This document shows, in pieces, positions 23,301-34,000 of a stretch of 64,000 nt of DNA. Each line of letters starts with the position of its first letter. The stretch's first letter is position 1. The position numbers and the translations under genes were made by a program. Origin of the DNA: Parapristionchus giblindavisi (taxonomy: Eukaryota > Nematoda > Chromadorea > Rhabditida > Diplogasteridae); contig CALSFV010000001.1 of NCBI GenBank assembly GCA_943737045.1, forward strand, positions 1,206,001-1,270,000. Reading direction: 5' to 3'. Below the pieces are notes generated by a model that was not told the origin of the DNA, did no database searches, and worked only from the letters and a program-made list of their open reading frames with translations.

Positions 23301-25110
23301 TGTGAGGCCGAGTTGTAAAAGATCAAAGGTCTGTTATTGGTTGGATATATACAGGTGATGAGGAGTCGAACGATACGCTTCCCGCTCGTCTTGAATGATT
23401 TTGAGCGAAATCACGCCTCATTGCAAAAATGTAGCGGAGTTAGCAAAGATCAAAGATCAATATGTGACATGATAGTGTTACCGATGCTGATCACAATGAT
23501 ACCCATCCCATGGTTCTAGGACCCCGACGAGCCGAGTTATTCCCCGTTGCGGAAATGTCGGTTGCGGAAATGTCGGTTGCGGAAATGTCGGTTGCGGAAA
23601 TGCCGTTGCGGAAATGTCACCCCCCCTGTTGCTATGGTAAGTGGTAAATACTGCGCTCTGTTTGAATTGCCTATGATGGTTTTTGAGGAAGATAAATGGA
23701 TTTTTTCGTGTAACAATACTTTTTGGACACCCTGTATATGTATGAGGGGCTCATTCAAATCGTCGTAGGAACCATTGATTATTTTCGAGGTTCCCCATCT
23801 TTAACATCTCTATTTAGATTCATTTACAGATCAAAAAATGAAACTAACGACTTGGGACCAGTGAACTCCTTCTGAAGGTCGGAGGGTACGGCCTCCGACT
23901 CGTTGTTATCTCCAGAACCCGATTCGGAACCTTCGTAATTAAATCGAGAAACCGAACCGGAAACTTCGTAGTAAAATCCAGGACCAGAACCGGAACTTTC
24001 GTAGGTTTCTACATAAAGTGAACCAGAACCGTCGGATGAGGGCACAGAAGCGTCTTCAACATTGGAATCGTCAGACGTTTGGTACTGGGATGGTTTGCGA
24101 TTGCTGTAATTTTATCATTATGAAATCTAACATTAGATTTATTCAATGCCGCAATAGATGAAACTCACTACGACTCGGACTCTTCCTGGAAGACGGATGG
24201 TACGGAGGCCGATTCGTGGGTGTATCCAGAACCCGAGTTGGAACCTTGGTAGTTATATCCAGAACCCGTGCTGGAATCTTCGTTGTCATATCCAGAAACT
24301 GCACCGGAACTTTCGGATGAGGGCGCATAAGAGTCTTCAAAGTTTGAATCTTCGGACGTTTGGTACTGAGATGGTTTGCGATTGCTGAAATATTAGTTTT
24401 AACATTTCCGATTAGAATTATTCTATGCCGGAAAAGATGAAACTCACTACGAATCGGAATCTTCCTGGAACATGGATGGTACGGTGGCCGATTTGTGGCC
24501 ATATCCAGAAATCGAACCGGAATCTTCGGGCACATAAGCGTCTTCAACATTCGAATCGTCAGACGTTTGGTACTGGGATGGTTGGCGATTGCTGTTATAT
24601 AGCCATTAGTATCTACGATTAGATCATTCACTCTCGTAATAGATAATACTCACGACTCGGGACTAGTGGACTCCTCCTGGAAGACGGGCGGTACGGTGAC
24701 CGATTCGCGGTTGAATCCAGAACTATATCCAGAACCCGAGCCGGAACCTTCGTTTACAAAATCAGAATCCAAGTCGAAATCTTCGTACCTCTCAAACGGA
24801 TTTTCTACTCTGCAAGCACGTATGAATCTTCAACATTTTAAGCTCAACGATATGATCAAAAATATGACCTTACAATTAGCATCCAAATTCTACTGACCCT
24901 TAACAATAATCCCAGTGTTAATACTGGACTACCTTGAGCAAGGGACCATTGTTGGAATACTTATCTATCCTCTAAGTTACGTAAACTAACCATATGACCC
25001 AAATTTCTTCCCTAGGATACAAAGCAAGCCCTGCAGGATACTTACGAATAAGGGTAGGCTGCAACCAGGGGCGCAATGGTGAGAGCGAGGACAAAGAGAC
25101 CGCTCTTCAT
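20394..25110 (-). CDS. Secreted Ser/Gly/Asp/Tyr-rich protein with tandemly duplicated exons
   Basis: Eight minus-strand exons: 25046-25110, 24654-24809, 24448-24591, 24169-24384, 23849-24103, 20844-21032, 20623-20781 and 20394-20475. All internal junctions are phase 2 and close exactly, giving 421 residues. Exon 1 is a signal peptide (MKSGLFVLALTIAPLVAAYP). Exons 3-7 are copies of one unit. They begin NRKPSQYQTSDDSN or NGEQYQQQTSGDS, then E.DAYVPSS, then GSGSG/GYN repeats, and most end VP..FQEE. Low complexity, aromatic-glycine spacing and secretion suggest an extracellular matrix, cuticle-associated or lubricating protein, but no family is recognised. The fifth intron holds a 2.75-kb nested transposon complex. 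A TATA box precedes exon 1. Confidence 0.85.
21294..23738. mobile_element. Giant foldback FB-A, 2.4 kb, mariner-like ends
   Basis: Terminal repeats read ATACAGGGTGTTCAAAAAGT at the left, with the complement ending 23738; TA lies at both edges. The arms continue inward through a GACATTTCCGCAACC tandem block (21602-21676 and 23546-23617), then about 360 bp of unique arm. The core (22140-23080) is made of about 120-bp tandem units built on CCGGTTCGGTGGGTCAGATC, inverted about a centre near 22740. The same core occurs in FB-D at 61 kb. The arms are non-identical by small changes. No transposase is present. Confidence 0.9.
21430..21592 (-). mobile_element. SINE inserted in the left arm of FB-A
   Basis: The reverse complement matches the SINE body at 54590-54770 (GGCCTCCGGACTGAATTGG and TCACTGGCCTAGCAGTGAT-type words). 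It is absent from the right arm of FB-A, so it inserted after the palindrome formed. Confidence 0.75.
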
Positions 25111-25147
25111 CGTGAACGACGACGAGAATGAAGTGCAGCATGCAATG

Positions 25148-25154
25148 ATTTATA
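25148..25154 (-). promoter_or_regulatory. TATA box of the Ser-rich secreted gene
   Basis: TATAAAT on the minus strand lies 38 nt upstream of the ATG at 25110. Confidence 0.55.
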
Positions 25155-25159
25155 ACTGT

Positions 25160-25810
25160 TGTTAGCATAAGCTAATGCGCATTTCTGCTGAAAATGCACG
25201 CATCCCCAATTTTACATAAGTTTTGAAAATGGAAATGCATTGACGATATTAGAACAAAGGTAACGAAGAAGTACCCCTTGTATGGAATGTCAGCACGCCC
25301 AGAGTAATCCATTTCCTCCCGATTGGTTCAGTGCTTGATGAGAGTCATTCAATTGTAAATTATATATTTTAACGATGAAAAGGTATAAAATTGGTCTTCA
25401 AAAATAAGTTTAATGCATGACCTTCAGGCAATTTCAAGGTATGCAAAAAATATTATATGATATTTTTGAGTGCATACGCGCAAGCACCAAGATATTTCTT
25501 GAAAAGGATTTTCATAGGATTTTCATCTTTGATAACGACGTCTGCTAGATACGTAAACATTTGTTCTTCCGTACACGAGAACAAAGTCTAGAGGAAGTCT
25601 CAACTTTTATCACGCATGAATAGATAGATCAGTAACATGTTTACAGCGACGATAACGTGACATATCACTATTCAGGAATTGTTTAGGAAAAGCTAATGTT
25701 CTTGTATGCTTCATTTGAGTACACGTAAAGACGGTCTTATATAGCGAAGTCTGCTGGCTATTTAAATATTTATTATAATAATATTTATAATAGATATTCA
25801 ATAAATATTC
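25160..25810. other. Divergent intergenic region between Ser-rich gene and chemoreceptor
   Basis: 650 bp between two divergently transcribed genes, so it must hold both promoters. It is AT-rich; no repeat or operator was recognised. Confidence 0.5.
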
Positions 25811-28732
25811 ATGAACCGACCGATACTCTACTTCTTCTTTATTCCCTTCGTTCTTGTATCATTCGTGCTGTACATTCGTATATTGTTTCTCGCCTGGACC
25901 AAGAGTAATTCGATGAAATTCAATTCGTTCTTTTACAAAATCACGAGAAGTCAGGTTAGAATTTTTTCACGGTTAAAAAGAAAAGTTCATAGAAAATTCT
26001 GTGTATGGGAAGACCGATTTTCAAAAAGCGCAACAGTTTCGTGTATTTTCATTAGTTGAAAATGAAAACATTTTATAAATGTATCAATCGATTCAAAATC
26101 AATATTTGATGTTTCAATAGAAAAAGAAGAAAAATCTGCACAAAAATAGACAATGATTTGAATTCCAGGCCTTCTTGGATATCTCTTGTATAATTGTCTA
26201 CTACCTCAGTGAAGTGCCCCAGGTATTGTCCGTATAAATAGTACTTGCTTACTAAACTGGCAAATCTATTGAAACAGCAAGAAAACGAGTGTAAAAATGT
26301 AACATTCGGAACAAAATATTTCGCCTGCACTCTCTCTTCATCAAGGGAATGTCATTGTACAAAGAAAACAATATATTTTATACGCTCAATAGTTCTTTCA
26401 TTACATTTATCATCGATCACGTTGTAACTTATAGGATTTCACTTCTCTTTACCATTTACTTCTGGACTTGAACGGTACCATTGTTCCCCAGCTGATTTAT
26501 TGCCATGTTTATTTGTGCATTCTCGGACAGGTATGGTATCCATGATGTCACTCACTCAATCCACTTTATGTTGTAGCTAAAAAATCCGATATCCGGATCA
26601 TTTCGTTATTTTCAATGCAATTTTATTTTAATTTAGGTATACGGAGTAACATTGATCTCAGTGAATCGAATGCTACTGATATGTCTGCCTACTTTTTCCA
26701 TAATCAAGGTAAATATTAATTATTAAATTCATTATTAGGTAATTTTGATTTATTGGTTTCATTAAGCGGGAATACGGAAGTCCGATTACCCGTGGAATTG
26801 TGTGTTTGGCATTTACCTTTATGTGCTCATTGAATTCATGCTTTGAATGCTGCATTATCGAAACGAAAATGTGCGTAATTTCTGATTTTATCATATTGAA
26901 ATTGAATTTTCTTGAGCTAAATCGGTAAATATCAAATTCAAATTCAAATTTATTTATATTAGCAAAACTAACTTTGTGCAGAAGAGAAAGTCAGGTGCGG
27001 GGAGGGGGGGGGGGATTTTCTGGGGACTTCTTCTTCTTCTTCCACCGGCTATAGAGCATTTTTTTCCATTAAAGAAAAAATTGGAAATCAAAAATTGCGA
27101 TTGTAGTACAAAAAACCCGCGAAAACGTTGAATTCGCCCCGGGGCCTGGCTAATGGGTTCATAACACGTGGAAACTGTTACAATTGCAGACGATGGAGAG
27201 TCTACCATTCCATATTTCGCTCCTGCTACACATTTGCCCTCCCCTTGCCTATACACTTTTCATGCTATTCGGACAGAAGCCATCAACCTACAAATACATT
27301 GATGATTACATAGGAGTAACGAAAATGTCGGAAGATTGGGAAGTCCGCGTATGTATGCATACGTACCTATGCATAACTATTTACGCTGACAATATTGCAT
27401 AAAACTGCTCGACAATAATACACATTAATGGCGGAGAATTTCATCTTTATCTTGTTATATTCATTTAAAGAAGGAGACTCTCGAGTTGTCATGACCGACT
27501 CCCGCCACGATCAGCATGTTGGCTACTGTTTATATTATATGGTAATTGGCGTAAGGGATAATGAGCAAATTATCGGATGGGCACTCTCTACATGCCTTGA
27601 AAGTTGTACTTTCAATGCGCATACTGAGCTTTAAATATATCTGGAATCAATATCAGATATGTCTTTCGATTCATCCGATGAATCTCTATCATTCTATCCG
27701 AACAGTCTTAGTACGAAAAAACTCGAGGGTCTCCATCTTTAAAGGCAACATAATTGGAACTCTCCGCTCTGGCCACACTCTCTCCCTTTCTTTGTCTGCT
27801 AGATAGCGTGGCCAGGGTGGCGAGCTTCAAATTAGCACCTTTAAGCTCAATTCGGACGTTGCCTCCTTTACGTGTTTAACGGGCGCCGTGATATGTGCCT
27901 TCTGCTACTCGTTTATCTTCATTATACTTCGTAAACGGTACGGATTTATATATTTTATCTACATGTCGATCACGCAACGATACACATGAACAAAATGTAG
28001 TGATGCGAGTAGTATGGCAAAGTTGGGAGAAGTACTGAGAACAGGAGGATAGAAAGACAATATTCATGGATTTCTTTACAATATTCCTTGAAATTTTAAA
28101 AACTACTACATATTCATCTCTAATTTTGCAATCTTATAGACCAATTCGCTCGATACGCAAGGAACTGCCACTATTGATAACATCATTTATCCTATTTCTG
28201 GCCCTCTGTTTACTATTCATGTTCTTCTTTGTAAATCGATTCTTCGTTGCTATCGATGTGAGCTCATTTTTCTTTCGATAAAGGACCAAGCACGAAAAGC
28301 TCCTTCTGAACTTTTCGTCCACGAGAATTTGTTTGTCAAGATTTTGTTCAAAATGACTTTAGCACGGATCTCCTGTAAAAACGTAGGAAAAATGAGACCT
28401 TTTCCCGACAGTTTTAAATTTATCTCACCGATTTGGATGAAACTTGTTTGATTGTTTGATTGATTGTTTGATCTCTAAAGAGAGACCATTCCGTGAAAAA
28501 TGCTATGAAAAGAAAAAGAAAAAAAACAAAATTTATAAACAATCATAGCACATTATTACAGTGGGCGACGTTGTTCTTTCTTCGTAAGCACTTCTACCTC
28601 TTCCTATTCACTCTGTGTCTGGTGAATCCTTGGTGTCTAGTACTCACAAGCTGTGAGTTGTTTAAAAATATACTTGAGAGATGGAGACCAGTGCTTTTTT
28701 ACACAAACAAACATATATCGATTCGCTTATGA
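25811..28732 (+). CDS. Seven-transmembrane chemoreceptor, nematode Srg-like
   Basis: Eight exons close in phase: 25811-25954, 26169-26222, 26435-26530, 26637-26708, 27190-27348, 27846-27937, 28140-28257 and 28562-28732 (301 residues, the usual size). TM1 is ILYFFFIPFVLVSFVLYI, followed by the FNSFFYKI motif. TM2 is in exon 2, and TM3 runs into GVTLISVNRMLLICLP. TM4 is in exon 5 and TM5 in exon 6 (TGAVICAFCYSFIFIIL). TM6 begins RKELPLLITSFILFL. TM7 ends in NPWCLVLTS, the Srg-type C-terminal motif. These G-protein-coupled receptors sense external or pheromone cues in chemosensory neurons. AATAAA at 28741 follows the stop. TTAA elements fill intron 5 and supply the acceptor context of exon 6. 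Confidence 0.87.
27479..27738. mobile_element. TTAA MITE in chemoreceptor intron 5
   Basis: TTAA at 27475-27478, then AGAAGGAGACTCTCGAGTTG. The right end AACTCGAGGGTCTCCATCT is followed by TTAA at 27739-27742. A related copy, inverted, is at 51450-51743. Confidence 0.85.
27743..27840. mobile_element. TTAA MITE (CTCTCCGCTCTGG family) abutting exon 6 acceptor
   Basis: This shares the TTAA at 27739-27742 with its neighbour and ends CAAATTAGCACCT before TTAA at 27841-27844. The arms AACTCTCCGCTCTGGCCAC and its complement are inverted. The TTAA overlaps the splice acceptor TTAAG of exon 6 (27846). Confidence 0.85.
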
Positions 28733-28759
28733 AAGAGATAAATAAAAAGCAATATGTTA

Positions 28760-28888
28760 TACTTCACAGCGTTCTCATGACTTTCAAAGCAAGAACGACC
28801 GCTCAACATACAAACTCTCTCGAATACAATGGTCTCTCCTTTGTCTTGCTTTGGAAGAAAAATGGCTTGGACCAGAATACTGTGACTT
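28760..28888. repeat. Dispersed repeat, second copy
   Basis: Same ~120-bp sequence as 20195-20326, beginning AGCGTTCTCATGACTTTC. It lies just after the chemoreceptor's poly(A) signal. Confidence 0.9.
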
Positions 28889-28889
28889 A

Positions 28890-29108
28890 ACTTTCACAAG
28901 CCTCGGTGGTAAAACAGTAAGGGTACAGTTGGGACGGGTTCAAAACATGTCTCTGAACTTTCCAGTATTCAAACAGATAATGGCAGAAATTAATTGCTGT
29001 ACTGCATTTCAGCGAGTATGCGGAAAACTGTACTGGGAAAGACGATGCTGAAACGCCTGACAATGTCTTCCAACGTGCCTTCTGTAGGAAGCCAACAACT
29101 TCCTTCCA
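28890..29108 (-). pseudogene. Possible decayed last exon of the Ptr gene
   Basis: On the minus strand, after AAG, an open frame reads EVVGFLQKARWKTLSG and continues about 70 residues. If joined in phase 0 to the exon ending KTKELKM at 30639, it resembles the Ptr segment that follows the last GFSVD motif (a VGWP-Q-like start). The expected transmembrane stretches are not visible, so it is decayed or a chance match. Confidence 0.2.
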
Positions 29109-29111
29109 CAA

Positions 29112-29980
29112 ATAATGTGGTTATCAATTTACCACATTCATAATTGGCAATCTCAACGTTTTTCATTATGAATTATCGTTATTATTTTACTAGGGAAACA
29201 ATCCAATGTCGGTTTTTTTCAGTTTTCCGAAATCTTAAAAATTTTTTTGTTCTTTTGTGTTTCCTCGTCATTTTCTTGATTCCATATTTTCGTTAAATGC
29301 GTTGTGAGATAAACATAATTGCTTCCATTACTCTCTGCAAGTATGTCCAATTGAAGAAAGTTTAATAACATATTGTTAAATATAGCCATTTAGTACAACA
29401 TACTTATCAAGAGTATTCATTGAAAGCGGAACGCTCTCCTGGGTTTTAACTAATTGCCATCAATTTCGGTTTCTTGAATGGCAAATGTAATCTTTCAAAA
29501 TTAGCGATCAAAGGATTAGATATTGCGAGCCAGACCCCAATGCCCCTGTCATTCCGTACTGTGTGCTGATTAGATAAAGTTATTATTTTTTATTATATAT
29601 GAAGTGAAAATATGACATAATCAGTACAATCAGAATACCATAAATAGCGATATTCATCATGTATTTGAGATCCTGGAACAGTTAAAGTTTTAAATTTTAA
29701 AGGGTTAAATATGGAAACCTGTTTGTCAATCGTGATTTCAAGTTATCCGTAAGCATGAAAACGACTGGAATGACTAGTAGAGCGTGGAAAAGTGCGAGGA
29801 CGCCTGAAATACACTAATTGTATGGCTGTAAAGCTTGGCCACGGTGAGTAGCAGATGTGTTTCCCCTTTCCCCAAAATGATTTTACTTCTGGAGTTTTAA
29901 CATAATCATCTTTCCATCATCTTTTTTATAAATTTTAATGTTGTCCATGTTTTCACGAAAATGGATAAATATTATTATAC

Positions 29981-30065
<85 letters not shown>

Positions 30066-30600
30066 TGTTCATAACTAATCTGAACTATAGAATTAGCGAA
30101 AAAAATTCTTACAAAGGATATAAACCATCTTCCAGAACACGATGCATGCATACGCGGGAATGAACATTATCGGAATTGTTCCTTAATTATTATTTTTTAT
30201 AAAAAAATTAAAAATATTTAATCTCTAAATATTTGAACAAAAACCTGCGATGGTGCTCAGACAGGACTGAAGAATCGGCCATCCAACGCCCTCTAACGCA
30301 TAAATCAGCCGTAGTTTGCTTCGTTGATCGGATTCGGAGCCAGAAAACTAGAAATCATGTTGAAAATGGAGATCAGGGCTAGTTTATCCGAACCTCTAGT
30401 GGGTTGCTTATGCAAGGAACAAAGCTACCGGCCGAAACACTCTCAGTCAAGTCTTTCATGCTTGGTCCGATCTAGAAAATACTTTCACAATTAAATGACA
30501 CTGAACAAAGTACAAAAATACCCAGAGCACTGTACCCTTGGGGTGTTATATTTAACACTTTTATCTGTTGTATTTATTACTTTATAAGTGCTATTCTTCG
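29112..30600. other. Intergenic/3' region, microsatellite
   Basis: AT-rich DNA containing an uninterrupted (AT)n of about 80 bp at 29984-30064. No supported exons. Confidence 0.6.
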
Positions 30601-30638
30601 AGCTATAGGTTTTTCTGTTGTTCGAAAAAATCAATAAC

Positions 30639-31023
30639 CATTTTCAATTCCTTGGTCTTCTCATCTACAGTCTCCTCCTCAGTGAACAAGTAGAGATGGT
30701 AAGCGACGTGGGCGGAATAGTCAACCGAGAAGCCAACCGACATCAGAGTGGCCATCAGGGCTAGTGGATCCAGTGGCACTCCCCAGAGGTGGAGATACGA
30801 GATGATACCTGACAATTTGATATAAATTTTTACATTTTTTCTCTATAATTTTTGTTATAATAAAGTGATTTGGAAAATGATCAAGGATGAAAAGATGGAA
30901 CGGAAGTTCTTCTCTAATCGGTGGATAGAAACACTTATTGTGTAATGATAAGGCAACTTTTAAGATTTAAATTGTGATTTCTAACGTTTAATTTTCACTC
31001 GCCATAGCTATCTATATAATAGA

Positions 31024-31060
<37 letters not shown>

Positions 31061-34000
31061 TTTTATTCCTTCAAATGAACGCATCGGGGATGGGATCGGG
31101 AATATCTGTTAGATAGTCTTGTGAAGGATGTCCGTCGCCAAGGCGAATCGGTGAGATGTGGGGGGGGGGGGAGTGGAGGAAGAGGCAGCAGGAATGTTAC
31201 CAATTCAGAACATTTCATGAGTGAATATGTACCTCAGGGACAATCACATTATATGGGATATTTTAACATGATTACGAAAAACTGTTGGTGACGCCTGCAC
31301 AATAGCATCAGGGGGGGTTTCGTGCACGAACACATTGAAAAAATAACATGATATAATAATAATAATAATAAATATTAAGCGATACCTATTGAGATCGATA
31401 TTATTGATAATGCAACGGACAACATTGCCCGTATATTTCTCATAAATATTAGGACGAGAGCAGACATCAATATAATAGCGGATACTGTAAGTAGAATATT
31501 TGAATTTGGTTTTGGCGGGAAAACTCACGTATGGTTTGCACGAATATCTTGGGTGTGTAGGCGAGAGTTTCTACTGGGACCTGTTTAGTAAAAATAATTT
31601 AATAAAATATATGGATTATATTAAATTATACAAAACGGGTCAAACTAATTTGTCCGAGACGCAGAGCGAGTTTGGCCAAACTCATACGTGCCCAACCTTT
31701 ATATACAGACTTTTCGATCATTTCAAAAAGTAAGCAAATGTCCCTACTTTTATGTAACGAGAAAACACATTTTATTTCTTATTATTTTATTTTATTTTAC
31801 TTGTATTTCTTTCGCAATTTGAAGCTGATTTCCATTTTTCTTATTATTATTTACTTTCTTAATGTTATTTCTTTTTTGTATTGTATTGTACAAACTTCAT
31901 ATTTTCCATCACAAATTTATCACATTTATTAGCACACGGCGGTTCAATGAAGAGAAATCCCTACATTTAACTTTGGCTTGAAGCCTCTTGCATTACGAAA
32001 AATCGGCAAAGTTGATTTGCACTGGGCGGGATTCGAACCTACGAGGTTCGGATAGATACACAAAAGCTCTACCCACTAAGCCATATCGGCATGTCTCGCG
32101 AATCGTAAAACTCGATGATAGGTCTGGTCAGAAGCGAGCGCCCAGATACACCGTAGTCAACTTTCGCGCTGGGAGAACCTAGATGTTTTAGTGCTTATCA
32201 TCACTCAGTTTGCGATACTTTCTTTTTCCGGCAAGAGCTTCTTAGTTACTATCATTGAGCGGCCGTGTAGCACAATTCACTCAATTATGTAAATAACTTG
32301 GGGTATGAGTGAGGAACAGCACTCGTTCTGCAATCCGACGATCACTATTGGCTCGGCACTCTTGGATCTTGGACACGTCTTGATCTTCGTGAAAACAATT
32401 GGAGAAGTATTGTTTGCCATTTTTCTGCAAATGGTATTTTATTTAATTCTAAATTATAAAAACATACCACTCGCATGTACATTGATCCGTTCTCTTACTC
32501 CCTTCCAGCTTTCCTAGATTACGAGATTTGAGAGTCTTAATTTTCGTAATACTGATCATTCCGCTCTCTCAGAGGGGTGCGGTCGTTATTACGAGATTTG
32601 AGAGTCTTAATTTTCGTAATACTGATCATTCCGCTCTCTCAGAGGGGTGCGGTCGTTATTACGAGATTTGAGAGTCTTAATTTTCGTAATAATGTTCATT
32701 CCTCTCTCTCAGAGGAAGAGGTGCGGTCGCTATTACGAGATTTGAAGTGTTCCTTATTTTCGTAATACTGATCATTCTGCTCTCTCAGAGGGAGGGGTGC
32801 GGTCGTTATTAAGAGATTTGAGAGTCTTAATTTTCGTAATAATGTTCATTCCGCTCTCTCAGAGGGAGGGGTGCGGTCGCTATTACGAGATTTCAGACTC
32901 TTAATTCTCGTAATGCAACCTAACGTAACGCAAAGAAGGAAGAAAGAAACATACCTATGTCGTCTGTTCTTTTAGGTCCGGTTTGTGAATTTCCATGAAT
33001 CTCTCTCGTTTCTCCATTAAAAATAGATTATTTCGTGTTATCAAGCCTAAAAGTGGGATAAAAATTTAATTGGATGTCATCAAATGTCTTACTTGCGCTC
33101 AAAGATTTTGAAAATCCAGCAGAAAGCCACATCACATATCTCTCTGCCCTTCGTAGTTATCAGCACAATACAATCATTCTTGTATTATTTCCAACATGAA
33201 ACAATAACGATTGGCAGATGAAATTGGCAAGAACAACTAACTTGTTAAAACCAACCGCCTAGCGAGATGAAACAGACGACAAATGGAATTACTCATTCCT
33301 GTTTCATTTTCTCTAAATTGCATTATTGGAGTCGGTCGGTGGCGTGAAATGGTGAGTGTTTGTTTTTTTCTCTAGGCGTATTTTTCATATTTTTTAACTG
33401 CTGTGCTAAGAAGAAAGCAGGGAAATACGGTTTGTAATTTTCGGCTTTCTCCCTAATCATTTACAGTTACAGAGTTTGCCTTCAAATGACTAGGCAGAGA
33501 GATATGTGATGTGGGTTGCTGCTGGATTTTCAAAATCTTTGAGCGCAAGTAAGATATTTGATGACTTCCAATTAAATTTTTATCCCACTTTTAGGCTTGA
33601 TAACATGAAATAATCTATTTTTGATGGAGAAACGAGAGAGATTCATGGAAATTCACAAACCGGACCTAAAAGAACAGACGACATAGGTATGATTCTTTCT
33701 TCCTTCTTTGCGTTACGTTAGGTTGCATTACGAGAATTAAGAGTCTGAAATCTCGTAATAGCGACCGCACCCCTCCCTCTGAGAAAGCGGAATGATCAGT
33801 ATTACGAAAATTAAGACTCTCAAATCTCGTAATAACGACCGCACCCCTCTGAGAGAGCGGAATGATCAGTTTTTTTTGGAGTTACACTATACCGCTGAGT
33901 CGCAGTGTTAGCGCCTCCAATCTATTGGCTGAGAGGGCCTATCCTGATCTGAAGGACCAGTGGCCATGGCCTACGATCAAACTGTGCTTGGAGCTCACAG

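Larger units (their letters stand above)
21051..23800. mobile_element. TTAA-flanked element (host of the giant foldback)
   Basis: The left TTAA (21047-21050) is followed by AGGTGGTGTCCAACGAATAT. The right end GTTCCCCATCT is followed by TTAA (23801-23804). The ends match the 13.4- and 60.4-kb TTAA elements. The 21294-23738 foldback and a SINE lie inside it. The left end is 15 nt from the acceptor of Ser-rich gene exon 6. Confidence 0.75.

Noticed and set aside
21703..23519. Identical 60-residue open frame (MVGYIQVMRSRTIRFPLVL...) in both arms of FB-A
   Set aside because: It is present twice because the arms are inverted copies. It has no catalytic motif and is short, so it is not a transposase.
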